64,000 nt of DNA from Lachnospiraceae bacterium (GCA_009774245.1 VSNM01000015.1:1-64000); one strand, 5' to 3'; shown: positions 1 to 8,561, counted from the first letter of the stretch. A program made the numbers and translations. The notes: generated by a model from the letters alone, not told the origin.

Positions 1-129
1 CCATTTCAGAAGAAGATTTTCGGACTGTATCACTTAATAGCTTAAACCAGTGTATAATCAGGCCGGGATTTTAGGCTATAATCAAAACCATGAACCAACG
101 ATAACATTTCAGAAAGGGGCAAAGGAAAA

Positions 130-1527
130 ATGACCAACTACACTGAGACACTGGAACTCATCGCTGACTGCCATAAAGAAGGGTTTGACAAGGAAGATTT
201 TGCAAAGGAACTGGGCGTGCCAAGCGACAGCATCGGCTGGATGCGGCTTGACATCGGCAAGGACATGGACATCTTAAAACGCATCAGCAGCCATGCAAGG
301 GCTAACGGCGTAAAACTGCGGGGAGAATATGTCAAAACAGCCGTGCCCTCCTCCGCGCAATGGTATCGCTTTGCTCCCAGAAACCATTTTTCCATGAGCG
401 ATTATTCTTATTATGAAAAATATGAGAAATATTGGTACCATAAAGTCAAGGCGTATAAGGCACCAAAAGGGTGTAATATGATCGACGACCTTGTGTCACA
501 GACCTTTGTGGAGAAATACAGGGAACTCGGTCTGACCGGTCTGGATTTCATATGGAAGCCGGATAATGGAAAATACCAGGCGGACACCTTCTATATCCCC
601 ATCGTTCTGGAAAAAGCAAAAAGGTGCATCTATCCTGGTAATCTGGAATCTGCTAGAAAACTGACCTATAATACAGTAACACTCACGCCGATTGAAGGCA
701 AATATGATTTATCCAGAGTTATAGAATATTACAGACAGGCAGACTTCCCGGAGGGCAGGCTGTGCGAAGTGGAAAAATATATGGATAACCTAGAGGTTAT
801 ATTGCCGCTGGCCGTGGAATACGATTCCATGCCTGACACCGATTTCGCATACTGTGTCTGGAAGGGTTTTATTCCCATTTCCCTGATCAGGGATACGGCA
901 TTGCAGAAAATGATTGACGCAGGTGTCGTCCATAGAGAAGATTTTGCGCCTGTCCTGTGCACGAATGAAAAAGAACAAAGCCTGCTTATTGATGCATGTT
1001 CCGATAATGAGAATATTCCTATCATGTTGAAGAGCAAAGCACACTTTGAGCAACTGCGCCTGAAATTAGCGGCAAAGGAAAGACCAATATTTGTGCCGTC
1101 CGAGAAGGAAGTCCTGTCCCTGTTGAGAAAATATAAAAAGAACCACCCCGATTTTCTCAACAGGGCAATGTCAAAGACAAAGGCGGAGAAAGTCAGCCAT
1201 ACCCCCTATGCCCCCCTGCTGCCATATTACAAGATCGGCTGCGCAGGGCGCCTTGCCGAATATGTGTACGAATATTTTTATTATGAAACGGCAGTACAGG
1301 AAAACGATGCGTATCATCAAAAACTTGCCGCCAGACTCACAGAAATGGATATGGACTCCGAACACAAAACGCTCCTGAACGAATCCGTCCTGTTCGGAAA
1401 AAGTGCCGATGACAACTACCTGCTGCTCCATGAAGGGCAGGTATATGAGGTGTCCTGTTATGATTACCAGATTGTAAAACACTGGGATTTTATCTACCTG
1501 TTCTTTTATGAACAGATAGAGGGATAA
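130..1527 (+). CDS. Uncharacterised 465-aa protein
   Basis: I do not recognise a family. The product is 465 aa, soluble-looking, with no signal peptide or membrane segment, and is rich in Tyr and Trp. The C-terminal ~60 residues (ending HWDFIYLFFYEQIEG) have the alternating hydrophobic pattern of a small beta domain. A purine-rich ribosome site (AAAGGGGCAAAGG) precedes the ATG, and a TATAAT sits about 50 bases upstream, so expression is plausible. Its last 38 bases overlap the convergent end of the permease-like gene on the other strand. It could be an orphan immunity-type or accessory-region protein, but nothing seen proves this. Confidence 0.7.
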   Translation: MTNYTETLELIADCHKEGFDKEDFAKELGVPSDSIGWMRLDIGKDMDILKRISSHARANGVKLRGEYVKTAVPSSAQWYRFAPRNHFSMSDYSYYEKYEKYWYHKVKAYKAPKGCNMIDDLVSQTFVEKYRELGLTGLDFIWKPDNGKYQADTFYIPIVLEKAKRCIYPGNLESARKLTYNTVTLTPIEGKYDLSRVIEYYRQADFPEGRLCEVEKYMDNLEVILPLAVEYDSMPDTDFAYCVWKGFIPISLIRDTALQKMIDAGVVHREDFAPVLCTNEKEQSLLIDACSDNENIPIMLKSKAHFEQLRLKLAAKERPIFVPSEKEVLSLLRKYKKNHPDFLNRAMSKTKAEKVSHTPYAPLLPYYKIGCAGRLAEYVYEYFYYETAVQENDAYHQKLAARLTEMDMDSEHKTLLNESVLFGKSADDNYLLLHEGQVYEVSCYDYQIVKHWDFIYLFFYEQIEG

Positions 1528-1999
1528 GGATGAAAAACATCGGCACAATCAGACAACACAGAAGTGGCATCAACAGATTCCAGACAGAAACCGTGTCCAG
1601 AAATGCCATCGCAAACACCACCTGGCAGACTGCTGCTGCGCCTGTCATGCACAGACATAGCCGCAGCAGTTTTTTGAGTATATATAGCGCAAACTGTTGA
1701 TACGACACCGGCGCGAAACAAAGTATCCCGTAAACGCTCTTATTTTCCCCGCCTTCCCGGAGCATACTGTACTGTTTTACATAAAAATCCATTCCCATCA
1801 GTTCCAGAATCACACAATAGCCGACCATGCCATAATCACCCTCCCAGATCTGGAAGGGCATGATCAGCAGTATCCCGGTAATCGCCAGCACGATGCCGGA
1901 CGTAAAACCATACAGATAATGATCTGGTCCCCATATCTTTTCCCGCCTGTAAAATTCATCCAGCAAGAGCTGCTGTTTCTTATTGTTTTCACGCATCAT
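1490..1999 (-). CDS. Small ABC-transporter membrane subunit
   Basis: A 169-aa protein with a charged N-terminus and about four hydrophobic segments (around residues 27-50, 57-75, 98-125 and 135-160). It overlaps the preceding ATPase gene by 4 bases (ATGA), so it is almost certainly translated with it and forms the membrane part of that exporter. It is the last gene of a five-gene minus-strand operon (ATPase, permease, GntR regulator, ATPase, permease). No sequence family was recognised beyond topology, and the substrate is unknown. Its 3' end overlaps the convergent 465-aa gene. Confidence 0.75.
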   Translation of the reverse strand: MMRENNKKQQLLLDEFYRREKIWGPDHYLYGFTSGIVLAITGILLIMPFQIWEGDYGMVGYCVILELMGMDFYVKQYSMLREGGENKSVYGILCFAPVSYQQFALYILKKLLRLCLCMTGAAAVCQVVFAMAFLDTVSVWNLLMPLLCCLIVPMFFILIPLSVHKRTGR

Positions 2000-2709
2000 A
2001 TGCCCTCCTTTCGCTGCCGCAGACGCGGAATGATATCCAGGCTTTCCCCAAACATCACCAGACTGCCATTTTCCATGACGCCCACATAGTCCGTCCTGGT
2101 CTCGATCTCCGAGGATATGTGGCTGGTCATGAGGACGCAGGCGCGCTCATCCATGATGATCTGCTGCAGGATATGAAAAAAATCAATCCGAAACACAGGG
2201 TCCATTCCTGCCGTCACCTCGTCGAGAAGATACAGACACGGTTCGTACGCCATAGCAAACGCCAGCTGAAATTTCAGCCGTTCTCCTCTTGACATTTCTT
2301 TATAAATTTTCCGCGGAGACAGACTCATGGCTGCCATAGCGTCCGAAAATCGTTCCATCTGAAAATTTTCATAAAACGCGCCAAGAATTTCCGCGTTCTG
2401 CGCAGCGGTACAGTTCTCAAAAAACTGTCTTTCCTCGGACGCGTATCCGATTTTGTTCAAAATCTGCGCGTGGTCTGTTCGTATATCCATTCCCTCTATA
2501 TAGATATGCCCCTCATACAGAATCGTATTTTTCAGAATATACTGCATCAGCGTTGTCTTGCCGGCGCCGTTCTCACCGATCAGTCCGTAGATATATCCCG
2601 CTTTCAGCTCAAAGCTAATGTTCCGCAGAATAAAAGTTTTCCATGCAGATACCGCAGATCTTCGTCTCCTGCCTGTAACATGCTCAAATGATAAAATTGT
2701 CTTTTCCAC
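1996..2709 (-). CDS. ABC transporter ATP-binding protein
   Basis: A 237-aa nucleotide-binding subunit. It has Walker A GENGAGKTT (about residue 44), a signature-like MSRGERLKFQLAFAMA in place of the usual LSGGQ, Walker B CLYLLDEVTAGMDP, and an H-loop MTSH. This divergent signature is typical of ATPases paired with ABC-2-type permeases. Fourteen bases separate it from the upstream GntR gene, and it overlaps the downstream permease by 4 bases. It is the second ATPase of the operon, which may therefore encode two exporters or one complex with two ATPases. The substrate cannot be told from sequence. Confidence 0.93.
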   Translation of the reverse strand: MEKTILSFEHVTGRRRRSAVSAWKTFILRNISFELKAGYIYGLIGENGAGKTTLMQYILKNTILYEGHIYIEGMDIRTDHAQILNKIGYASEERQFFENCTAAQNAEILGAFYENFQMERFSDAMAAMSLSPRKIYKEMSRGERLKFQLAFAMAYEPCLYLLDEVTAGMDPVFRIDFFHILQQIIMDERACVLMTSHISSEIETRTDYVGVMENGSLVMFGESLDIIPRLRQRKEGI

Positions 2710-2723
2710 AAAAATCCTCCCTG

Positions 2724-3095
2724 CTATTCCCTATACAGCGCTTCGACCATCTCGAGCAGCTCATCACAGCCCAGTCCGGCCCGCTTTGCCTCACTGATGA
2801 CCTCGCCGAGACGTTTCTCAAGCATCATGAGCTGCTTCTCCCGAAGATAATCCGTATTGTATTCACAGACGTAAAAGCCTTTTCCTGCGACGGAGCGAAT
2901 CAGCCCTTCCTTCTCCAATTCCTCATATGCGCGTTTTGTCGTGATCACACTGACGCCCAGCTCCGCCGCCAGAGAGCGGATTGAGGGCAGCGCCTCGCCC
3001 GCCTTCAATTCTCCTGTCACGATCGTGTTTTTTAGCTGATTGACAATCTGCTCATAGATTGCCATTGTTCCCTGTGGAAGTATGACGATCTTCAT
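2724..3095 (-). CDS. GntR-family regulator, YtrA type
   Basis: A 123-aa transcription factor with an N-terminal winged helix (IYEQIVNQLKNTIVTGELKAGE, then LPSIRSLAAELGVSVITTKRAYEELEKEGL). The C-terminal tail is short, with no large effector domain, which defines the YtrA subgroup usually encoded beside ABC transporters. It lies mid-operon, one base from the upstream permease gene. The 32-bp palindrome over the operon's promoter is the obvious candidate operator, suggesting autoregulation. The inducing signal is unknown; YtrA-type regulators often respond to cell-envelope antibiotics. Confidence 0.93.
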   Translation of the reverse strand: MKIVILPQGTMAIYEQIVNQLKNTIVTGELKAGEALPSIRSLAAELGVSVITTKRAYEELEKEGLIRSVAGKGFYVCEYNTDYLREKQLMMLEKRLGEVISEAKRAGLGCDELLEMVEALYRE

Positions 3096-3096
3096 T

Positions 3097-3798
3097 TCAA
3101 ATTTGATACCTTTCTGTCGACGATCGCGACAATTCGCTGCCTTCGTAATAAACTGCCGTCCGTAGTACGTTTCTGATATACTTTACATACCAGATTTCCA
3201 GGGGTAGCTGAACAAAGCAAAAAATCCAAAACAAACACCACCTGACCAAGGGATGCGGCACGATATCAAGTACAATGGCAAACTGCATTGCATTAGACAG
3301 CATTGCTATCACAAATATGATCTCTCCGATGACCATAACTTTTTTATCTGTCTCCTGCATGTGATTGACCAGAACGGCGCTCAGCATATAATTAATCAAA
3401 ATCTGTATCGCGGAAATCATATCGCAATAAGAATATGCCACCACGAAACAAAGTCCTGCTATGGCAGCCAGCATGTGCACTCCTATTCTAAAACAGTATA
3501 AACCACAGATATAGGTTCTGCGTTCCTTGGGAGACATCGGACACAGATACATGATCTTTGCGAGCTGCACCGGATGTACCATCACTGAACCATAGATAAA
3601 AATCATGGGCAGAAGCAATGCATTTTCGACAGCCGCGTTTCGCCATGCAGTCAGGCCGCCGCTCCACACGCGATTGACGAATAATGATAAACAGATCATA
3701 TAAAATGTCATATAGACACATGTACGCGCTGCCTTATTCTGTCGCAGACTGCTTATTCGAAAAGCACTGAAAAAATCCCTGATGATATATTTTGTCAT
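3097..3798 (-). CDS. ABC-2-like permease of the GntR operon
   Basis: A 233-aa membrane protein with about six hydrophobic segments spread over its length. It starts with ATG at 3798 after a good ribosome site (AAGGGAG). It follows the first ATPase by 78 bases and ends one base before the GntR start, so it is the natural partner of that ATPase. The motif LCPMSPKERRTYI around residue 90 is the cytoplasmic loop often seen in ABC-2-type permeases of Clostridia. The substrate is unknown. Confidence 0.8.
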   Translation of the reverse strand: MTKYIIRDFFSAFRISSLRQNKAARTCVYMTFYMICLSLFVNRVWSGGLTAWRNAAVENALLLPMIFIYGSVMVHPVQLAKIMYLCPMSPKERRTYICGLYCFRIGVHMLAAIAGLCFVVAYSYCDMISAIQILINYMLSAVLVNHMQETDKKVMVIGEIIFVIAMLSNAMQFAIVLDIVPHPLVRWCLFWIFCFVQLPLEIWYVKYIRNVLRTAVYYEGSELSRSSTERYQI

Positions 3799-3876
3799 AA
3801 GCGCTCCCTTCTATCTTAGCGGTTTTGTCTTAGTGGTTTTGTCTCCTGAAACCACATTGCGTTTTACACATTATTC

Positions 3877-4728
3877 TTATGAGAGCCTGCGTGCATAAAA
3901 GTACATCAGCTCCTCAATCGTCGGGCAGGAGACGATAAGACTTTCATCATAACGGCCAAACCCGCTGTGCACAATCAACGCCTTTGCCCCATACCTGTTT
4001 TCTTCCAGATGAATCACCCGCTCCGGCGCGATCAACCGAATCTTATACGCCTCCCCGGACACGATGCGGTAACTCTGGCGCAGCTCCTCGATTTCACCCG
4101 CAAAAATCTGACTTCCATTTTCCATGTAAATGATAAAGTCCGCCATGCGGTCAAGATCCTGCGTGATGTGTGTCGCCAGAATCACGCTCCTTGTGCCGTC
4201 CCGGATAAACGCCTTCAATATCTGGAAAAACTGTTCCCTGAAATCAAGATCAAAATTTCCGGCAGGCTCATCCAATATCAACAGCTTCGCATCGTGGGAC
4301 AGTGCAAATGCAAACTGGCATTTTAATTTTTCCCCTTTGGACAGCCTTCCATATCTGCGCTCCTTCTCCAGATGAAAACGAGACAGATAGTCCTGCATAC
4401 ATTCGCGGCTGTAATGGGAATAATATTTCCCATACCAGTCGGCATTTTGCATCAGCGTCATGGAAGGATTCAGTAAATCTTCGACAAATACCGTTCCAAT
4501 CCCGTCGTGAATCTGTTTTTCATTCGTTTCATAATCCATTCCGTCGATCAGGATGCTTCCCTTGTCCGCCTGATAGAGTCCGAGAAGCAAATGAAGCAAT
4601 GTCGTTTTGCCTGCGCCGTTTTGTCCGATCAGACCGCATATATATCCGGGCGGAAGCGCGAAGGAGATATTATTTAACTGAAAATTTCCTATTTTTTTTG
4701 AGAGATGATCTGTCTGTACCAAATTCAT
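3877..4728 (-). CDS. ABC transporter ATP-binding protein, first gene of GntR operon
   Basis: A 283-aa ATPase with Walker A GQNGAGKTT, signature-like RLSKGEKLKCQFAFAL, Walker B LLILDEPAGNFD and H-loop LATHI. About 70 residues after the ATPase core may contact the permease. I chose ATG 4728, preceded by GGCAGGGG, over a longer form starting with TTG at 4764 that lacks a ribosome site. It is the promoter-proximal gene of the operon; a TTGACA-17-TATATA promoter and a 32-bp palindrome lie upstream. Confidence 0.92.
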   Translation of the reverse strand: MNLVQTDHLSKKIGNFQLNNISFALPPGYICGLIGQNGAGKTTLLHLLLGLYQADKGSILIDGMDYETNEKQIHDGIGTVFVEDLLNPSMTLMQNADWYGKYYSHYSRECMQDYLSRFHLEKERRYGRLSKGEKLKCQFAFALSHDAKLLILDEPAGNFDLDFREQFFQILKAFIRDGTRSVILATHITQDLDRMADFIIYMENGSQIFAGEIEELRQSYRIVSGEAYKIRLIAPERVIHLEENRYGAKALIVHSGFGRYDESLIVSCPTIEELMYFYARRLS

Positions 4729-4778
4729 TGAACCCCTGCCTTCTTTTCCCGCTGCGTTAATCAATGCGTAAACTGTAG

Positions 4779-4810
4779 ATATACTGTATATATTAATATA
4801 TACAGTATAT
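4779..4810. promoter_or_regulatory. 32-bp perfect palindromic operator
   Basis: Perfect inverted repeat with half-site ATATACTGTATATATT and no central spacer; the symmetry breaks just outside. It covers the -10 box (4797-4802) of the promoter firing leftwards into the ABC/GntR operon. YtrA-type GntR dimers bind palindromes of this kind, so it is probably the binding site of the regulator encoded in the same operon. Confidence 0.85.
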
Positions 4811-4825
4811 GCGCAGAATTGTCAA
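4797..4825 (-). promoter_or_regulatory. Sigma-A promoter of the GntR/ABC operon
   Basis: On the minus strand TTGACA (4820-4825) is followed after 17 bases by TATATA (4797-4802). The -10 lies wholly inside the palindromic operator, so a bound dimer would block polymerase. Transcription would start about 60 bases before the ATG at 4728. Confidence 0.8.
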
Positions 4826-4905
4826 TAATTATTTTTGCCACAATTCTTTGCCCGCCCCAAAATATGTGATATACTATTGACACATTGTATCAAGGGAGTG
4901 AACAC

Positions 4906-5535
4906 ATGAATACGATCAACAGAGAAGATATGCTCGAACTGACGCGCCGCATGACGCCGAAAAGAAACTGTTTCTCGCGCATAGCAGGCGCATATTTTGA
5001 CGAGGAGGGATTCGTCGACGGCACGTTTAACCGGCATTTTCTGAAATTACCGCAGAAAGACATCGAGACAAATCTGAAGCTGGCAAAGACGGTGCCATTT
5101 TCAGAGACAAACAGAAATCTGAAATATTATCCTTTCGCTAAGAATGACGAAAAAGCCGGTCATACATGGCAGATGCTTATGGGCTTAAAGGACTGCGAGC
5201 TGAAAAATGACGCTCTGCTGGACCTTTTCTATGAATTTATCGGCGAGCGATACCATACTGCGAAACCGTATGCTGTCCGAATCCTATATGGCAGCTACGA
5301 TATCCCCATCAAGGCCAAGGACAAGGAAAGCCTGTGGGAATCGGAGGAGGTCTACAAATTTATCATATGCATTTTCTGCCCGCTGTCAGGCGATTACGAA
5401 GCAGGCGTCCCTGAGTGCGGCTTTCTGTTTCCAGCCTTCACCGACCGCAGCGCCGACATTCACGGCGTCATGGTCTATCAGGCGGACGAAAAGCACCCGC
5501 ACGAGGAGCTGGTCCGGGAGATCTTATTTGGCTGA
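4906..5535 (+). CDS. DUF4317-family protein, short form
   Basis: A 209-aa protein matching the N-terminal part of DUF4317 as I know it: an opening of the type INREDMLELTRRMTPKRNCFSRIAGAYFD split over residues 3-31, then a conserved LKDCELKNDALLDLFYEFI block and the ESEEVYKFI...CPL block near residue 145. Family members are usually near 380-420 aa; this one stops after HEELVREILFG, so the C-terminal half is missing. ATG 4906 has a good ribosome site (AAGGGAG), and TTTGCC-17-TATACT lies just upstream. Function is unknown for the family. A scrap of a second DUF4317 reading frame is found at 8562-8603. Confidence 0.85.
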   Translation: MNTINREDMLELTRRMTPKRNCFSRIAGAYFDEEGFVDGTFNRHFLKLPQKDIETNLKLAKTVPFSETNRNLKYYPFAKNDEKAGHTWQMLMGLKDCELKNDALLDLFYEFIGERYHTAKPYAVRILYGSYDIPIKAKDKESLWESEEVYKFIICIFCPLSGDYEAGVPECGFLFPAFTDRSADIHGVMVYQADEKHPHEELVREILFG

Positions 5536-5556
5536 ATTTTTTCTGAAATATTTCGC

Positions 5557-5585
5557 TTGCTTTTTATAAAAGGCTGTGCTATACT
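5557..5585 (+). promoter_or_regulatory. Promoter of the ABC exporter leader
   Basis: TTGCTT (5557-5562), 17 bases, TATACT (5580-5585), placed right after the DUF4317 stop. It would give a leader of about 410 nt before the ATPase start at 6001. Confidence 0.65.
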
Positions 5586-5670
5586 ATCAGAAATTTACAG
5601 TTTCAGAAACTTTGATTCAAAAACTTTGATTCAGAAACTTTTATTTACAAATTTTTAGGAGAGTTCAAAT

Positions 5671-5763
5671 ATGCCGAACCGTAATCATATCAACGCACTA
5701 TTTATTTCGATTATGCAGCAGTTTCAGATTTTTCAGCATATGGCCACAGACGATTGTAGGTAA
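5671..5763 (+). CDS. 30-codon leader peptide ORF upstream of ABC exporter
   Basis: ATG 5671 is preceded by TTTTAGGAGAG, a strong ribosome site 6-7 bases away, and the frame runs 30 codons to TAA. The peptide begins MPNRNHINALFISIMQ and ends MATDDCR; it is rich in Ile, Phe, Gln and His and matches no family I know. It sits between a promoter and a hairpin/terminator pair in front of an exporter operon, the layout of leader peptides whose translation state controls resistance and transporter genes. Its 3' end (5736-5745) can pair with 5813-5820, competing with the next hairpin. Regulation is inferred from layout only. Confidence 0.6.
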   Translation: MPNRNHINALFISIMQQFQIFQHMATDDCR

Positions 5764-5782
5764 TAGAGACAAACCGACAAAG

Positions 5783-5821
5783 CGCATGGCCGTAGGACGA
5801 AAAGTCTTATTTGGCTATGCG
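5783..5821 (+). promoter_or_regulatory. Leader hairpin, candidate anti-terminator or pause element
   Basis: CGCATGGCC GTAGGAC - GAAAA - GTCTTAT TT GGCTATGCG folds into a 16-pair stem with a TT bulge and a five-base GAAAA loop. The flanking CCGA and TCGG can extend it. The left arm resembles the leader ORF tail GCATATGGCC, which could take its place, so ribosome position could decide which pairing forms. Confidence 0.6.
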
Positions 5822-5860
5822 GTAATCGGAAATGGTTGCGACAGGTTATCATGATAAATG

Positions 5861-5913
5861 AGGAGCCGCATGGTATATACATGAAAATGTATGTAACATG
5901 GCGGCTCCTTTTT
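5861..5913 (+). terminator. Intrinsic terminator within the exporter leader
   Basis: AGGAGCCGC-ATG pairs with CAT-GGCGGCTCCT around a smaller TACAT-GAAA-ATGTA hairpin and is followed by TTTTT. It lies about 90 bases before the ATPase start, downstream of the leader promoter and ORF, so readthrough is needed for expression of the operon. Confidence 0.8.
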
Positions 5914-5938
5914 CATTTATGCTTATGCACACGGCGCA

Positions 5939-5969
5939 CGAGCAGGGGAGAAGGGCATTCCCCTACTCG
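5939..5969 (-). repeat. Gene-end hairpin repeat, copy A (truncated)
   Basis: Read on the minus strand this is the 31-nt first hairpin (H1) of the dispersed family: CGAGTAGGGGA, loop ATGCCCTTC, TCCCCTGCTCG. The second hairpin is reduced to a remnant (5922-5938), and the third position is taken by the leader terminator at 5861-5909. Copies B, C, D and E are at 41.0, 51.9, 62.5 and 22.8 kb. Confidence 0.75.
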
Positions 5970-6000
5970 ATTTAACAATTAATTTTAGGAGGGAAAGGCG

Positions 6001-6993
6001 ATGAAAGTGATTGAGGTGGAGGAGTTAACGAAAAACTTCCATGTGAAGCGCAAGGATAAGGGAATGAAGGGCAGCATCAAGGCGATTTTCCACCCGCAGA
6101 CAGAGGAGATCAGGGCGGTCGACAGGGTATCGTTTGGCGTGGAGGAAGGGGAAGTCCTCGCCTTCATCGGCCCGAACGGGGCTGGCAAGAGCACGACGAT
6201 CAAGATGCTGACAGGCATACTGTATCCTGACAGCGGCAGAGTCGAGGTGCTGGGGATTGATCCGGTGAAAAAGCGAAAGCAGCTTGCCTATCAGATCGGG
6301 ACGGTATTTGGTCAAAAGGAACAGCTCTGGACGCATCTGACGCCGTATGACAATTTCCGTTTCTTCGGCGCGATCTATGACCTCTCGGACGAAGAATCCG
6401 AGCGGCGCATCGCGGAGCTTGCGGAAATTTTTGAACTCGCGGACTTTATCAACACGCCGGTGCGGAATCTCTCGTTGGGGCAGCGCATCCGCTGCGAGAT
6501 CGTGGCATCGCTGATTCATAAACCCAGGGTGCTGTTTCTCGACGAGCCGACGATCGGCCTGGACCCGGTTGTAAAAGAGAATATCCGTATGCTGATCAGG
6601 CAGATGAATAAGGAGCTTCACACGACGATCTTTCTGACCAGCCATGACATTGGCGATATCGAGAAGCTCTGCAAGCGCATTGTCATCGTCAATTCCGGAC
6701 AGATCGTGATGGACGACTCCATGGCGCACCTGAAATACCATTATCTGAACAAGAAAATCGTGGAGGTAAAACTGCAGGAGGAGGCTGTGCTGCCGCAGGC
6801 AGCGGGCATAACGGTATTGAAGCAGAAGGGCAGCCATGTCAGACTTGAGGTGGACACTTCCGTCATGAAGATCAATGACGCGCTCCGCAGCATCGACGCG
6901 GAGCATGTGGAGGATATCAATATCTCGAATATTCCGCTTGAAAATATTATCATGGAAATCTACCGTTCAGAGGGGAAGGAGGCGTCCCGATGA
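6001..6993 (+). CDS. ABC-2 exporter ATP-binding protein
   Basis: A 330-aa ATPase of the NatA/COG4586 type. It has Walker A GPNGAGKST (about residue 61), Q-loop FGQKEQLW, signature NLSLGQRIRCEI, Walker B VLFLDEPTIGLDP and H-loop LTSHD, then a ~90-residue C-terminal regulatory domain. ATG 6001 follows GGAGGGAAAGG. It overlaps the first permease by 4 bases (ATGA) and is the first gene of a three-gene operon behind the candidate attenuator. The substrate is not known; such systems export lipids, peptides or drugs. Confidence 0.94.
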   Translation: MKVIEVEELTKNFHVKRKDKGMKGSIKAIFHPQTEEIRAVDRVSFGVEEGEVLAFIGPNGAGKSTTIKMLTGILYPDSGRVEVLGIDPVKKRKQLAYQIGTVFGQKEQLWTHLTPYDNFRFFGAIYDLSDEESERRIAELAEIFELADFINTPVRNLSLGQRIRCEIVASLIHKPRVLFLDEPTIGLDPVVKENIRMLIRQMNKELHTTIFLTSHDIGDIEKLCKRIVIVNSGQIVMDDSMAHLKYHYLNKKIVEVKLQEEAVLPQAAGITVLKQKGSHVRLEVDTSVMKINDALRSIDAEHVEDINISNIPLENIIMEIYRSEGKEASR

Positions 6994-7781
6994 GAAAATA
7001 TGCAGTGATCTATCGCTCAGTACTGATAGAAAATCTACAGTACGCGGCAAATATCGCGATGGGATTTATCAGCTATTTAATGCTGATCTTTGTGTTTATT
7101 AATCTGTGGGATTACATGTACGCCACGCCTGACGAGCTGATCGCAGGGTACACGAAAGAGCAGATGATCTGGTATGTGATGATCACGGAGATGATCTGGT
7201 TTGGCGCACGCTCGTCGACGATCAGACAGCAGGTGTCGACGGATATACGGGGCGGAAATATTGCTTACCTGCTGAATAAGCCGTATTGGTATCCGCTGTA
7301 TATCCTCGCGAAATACACGGCGGAGTGGACAATACAACTGCCGATGTACGCCGTGCTCACGATTGTAATTGGCGTGACAATGGTGGGCAGGATTCCGGGA
7401 TTTCACGGGATTACGCTCCTGGCAGCGGTTCCGTGCATCGCGCTTGGAATGACAATTCATGCGGTGTTTAAGATCTGTATCAGTATGCTTTCATTCTGGA
7501 TAGAGGATGCCAATCCATTTCAATGGCTGTATGATAAACTGATCCTGGTGGTGGGAACGATCTTTCCGGTGGAGATCTTCCCGAAGGCGCTGCAGCCGGT
7601 ATTGAAGCTCACGCCGATCTATACGGTGTGCTATGGACCGGCGAAGCTGATTGTCGATTTCAGCGTGGAAAAGTATCTGGAAATTCTGCTGGCACAGGTG
7701 GTCTATCTTGCCGTCGGCTGCGGGATTTTGTTCGTGGTTTATGAGAAGGGAGGAAGAAAGCTCTATGTTAACGGCGGTTAA
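6990..7781 (+). CDS. ABC-2 family permease (COG4587-like)
   Basis: A 263-aa integral membrane protein with about six hydrophobic segments. It matches the two-permease systems that accompany COG4586 ATPases, with a typical central stretch GGNIAYLLNKPYWYPLYIL after the second segment. It overlaps the ATPase by 4 bases and the second permease by 17, so the three are translated together. It presumably forms a heterodimeric channel with the next protein. Confidence 0.88.
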   Translation: MRKYAVIYRSVLIENLQYAANIAMGFISYLMLIFVFINLWDYMYATPDELIAGYTKEQMIWYVMITEMIWFGARSSTIRQQVSTDIRGGNIAYLLNKPYWYPLYILAKYTAEWTIQLPMYAVLTIVIGVTMVGRIPGFHGITLLAAVPCIALGMTIHAVFKICISMLSFWIEDANPFQWLYDKLILVVGTIFPVEIFPKALQPVLKLTPIYTVCYGPAKLIVDFSVEKYLEILLAQVVYLAVGCGILFVVYEKGGRKLYVNGG

Positions 7782-8559
7782 AAATCAGGTGCGGGTGTGC
7801 GCGCTCTCTGTCAAGTACAATATCATGCGGGAGATGCTAAACAAAGTTACGTTTGTGACAAATATATTATTTATGATGCTGAACAATGCGACATTTATCG
7901 TCCAGTGGGTGATCCTGCTACGCCTGCGCGATGATGTTGGCGGGTATACGATGCGTGAGGTCATGCTGCTGTGGGGACTGGCTGCAAGCAGCTTCGGATT
8001 GTCGCGGGTGTTGTTTGCGCGGGTGTTTTCCCTGCCGGAGCTGATCATCAACGGCAAGCTGGACTCGTATCTGGTACAGCCCAAAAATGTATTGCTCAGC
8101 GTGATGACTTCCGAGACCAATATCTCAGCCATCGGGGATTTGCTGTATGGGCTGCTGCTGATCTGCATTTTCTGTTTCAGCGTGAGCCGGTTTCTGCTAT
8201 TTATATTGTTTACTGTGACGGGCGCCGTTATCATGACAGCATTTGCCCTGTTGCTGGGCAGCCTGTCCTTCTGGTTCGTGCGCTCGGAGGCATTTGCCAA
8301 TCATATGGTGGGCAGCGCGGTCAGCTTTGCCACTTATCCAGACGGCATCTTTAAGGGAACCGCGCGGTTCCTGCTCTACAATGTGATTCCGGTGGGAATG
8401 GCGGTCTACCACCCGGTACACATCATGACGCAGTTTGACGCGGCGAAAATGCTGGCGGTACTGGGGTATCTGGCACTGCTGTCAGCGCTGGCGGTGTTTG
8501 TGTTTTACCGCGGGCTGCGGCGGTATACATCCAGCAGCCTGATGGGGGCGCGGATGTAA
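7765..8559 (+). CDS. ABC-2 family permease (COG3694-like)
   Basis: A 264-aa membrane protein with six hydrophobic segments and the GKLDSYLVQPKNVL loop that corresponds to NKPYWYPLY in its partner. An upstream extension to 7651 exists, but ATG 7765 has the ribosome site (GGGAGGAAGAAAG) and gives the usual N-terminus, overlapping the previous gene by 17 bases. It is the last gene of the exporter operon. Confidence 0.88.
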   Translation: MLTAVKNQVRVCALSVKYNIMREMLNKVTFVTNILFMMLNNATFIVQWVILLRLRDDVGGYTMREVMLLWGLAASSFGLSRVLFARVFSLPELIINGKLDSYLVQPKNVLLSVMTSETNISAIGDLLYGLLLICIFCFSVSRFLLFILFTVTGAVIMTAFALLLGSLSFWFVRSEAFANHMVGSAVSFATYPDGIFKGTARFLLYNVIPVGMAVYHPVHIMTQFDAAKMLAVLGYLALLSALAVFVFYRGLRRYTSSSLMGARM

Positions 8560-8561
8560 AT

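Noticed and set aside
1..129. Repeated CATTTCAGAA near the window start
   Set aside because: Two ten-base matches in AT-rich sequence, not enough for a claim; the region merely seems to hold a promoter.
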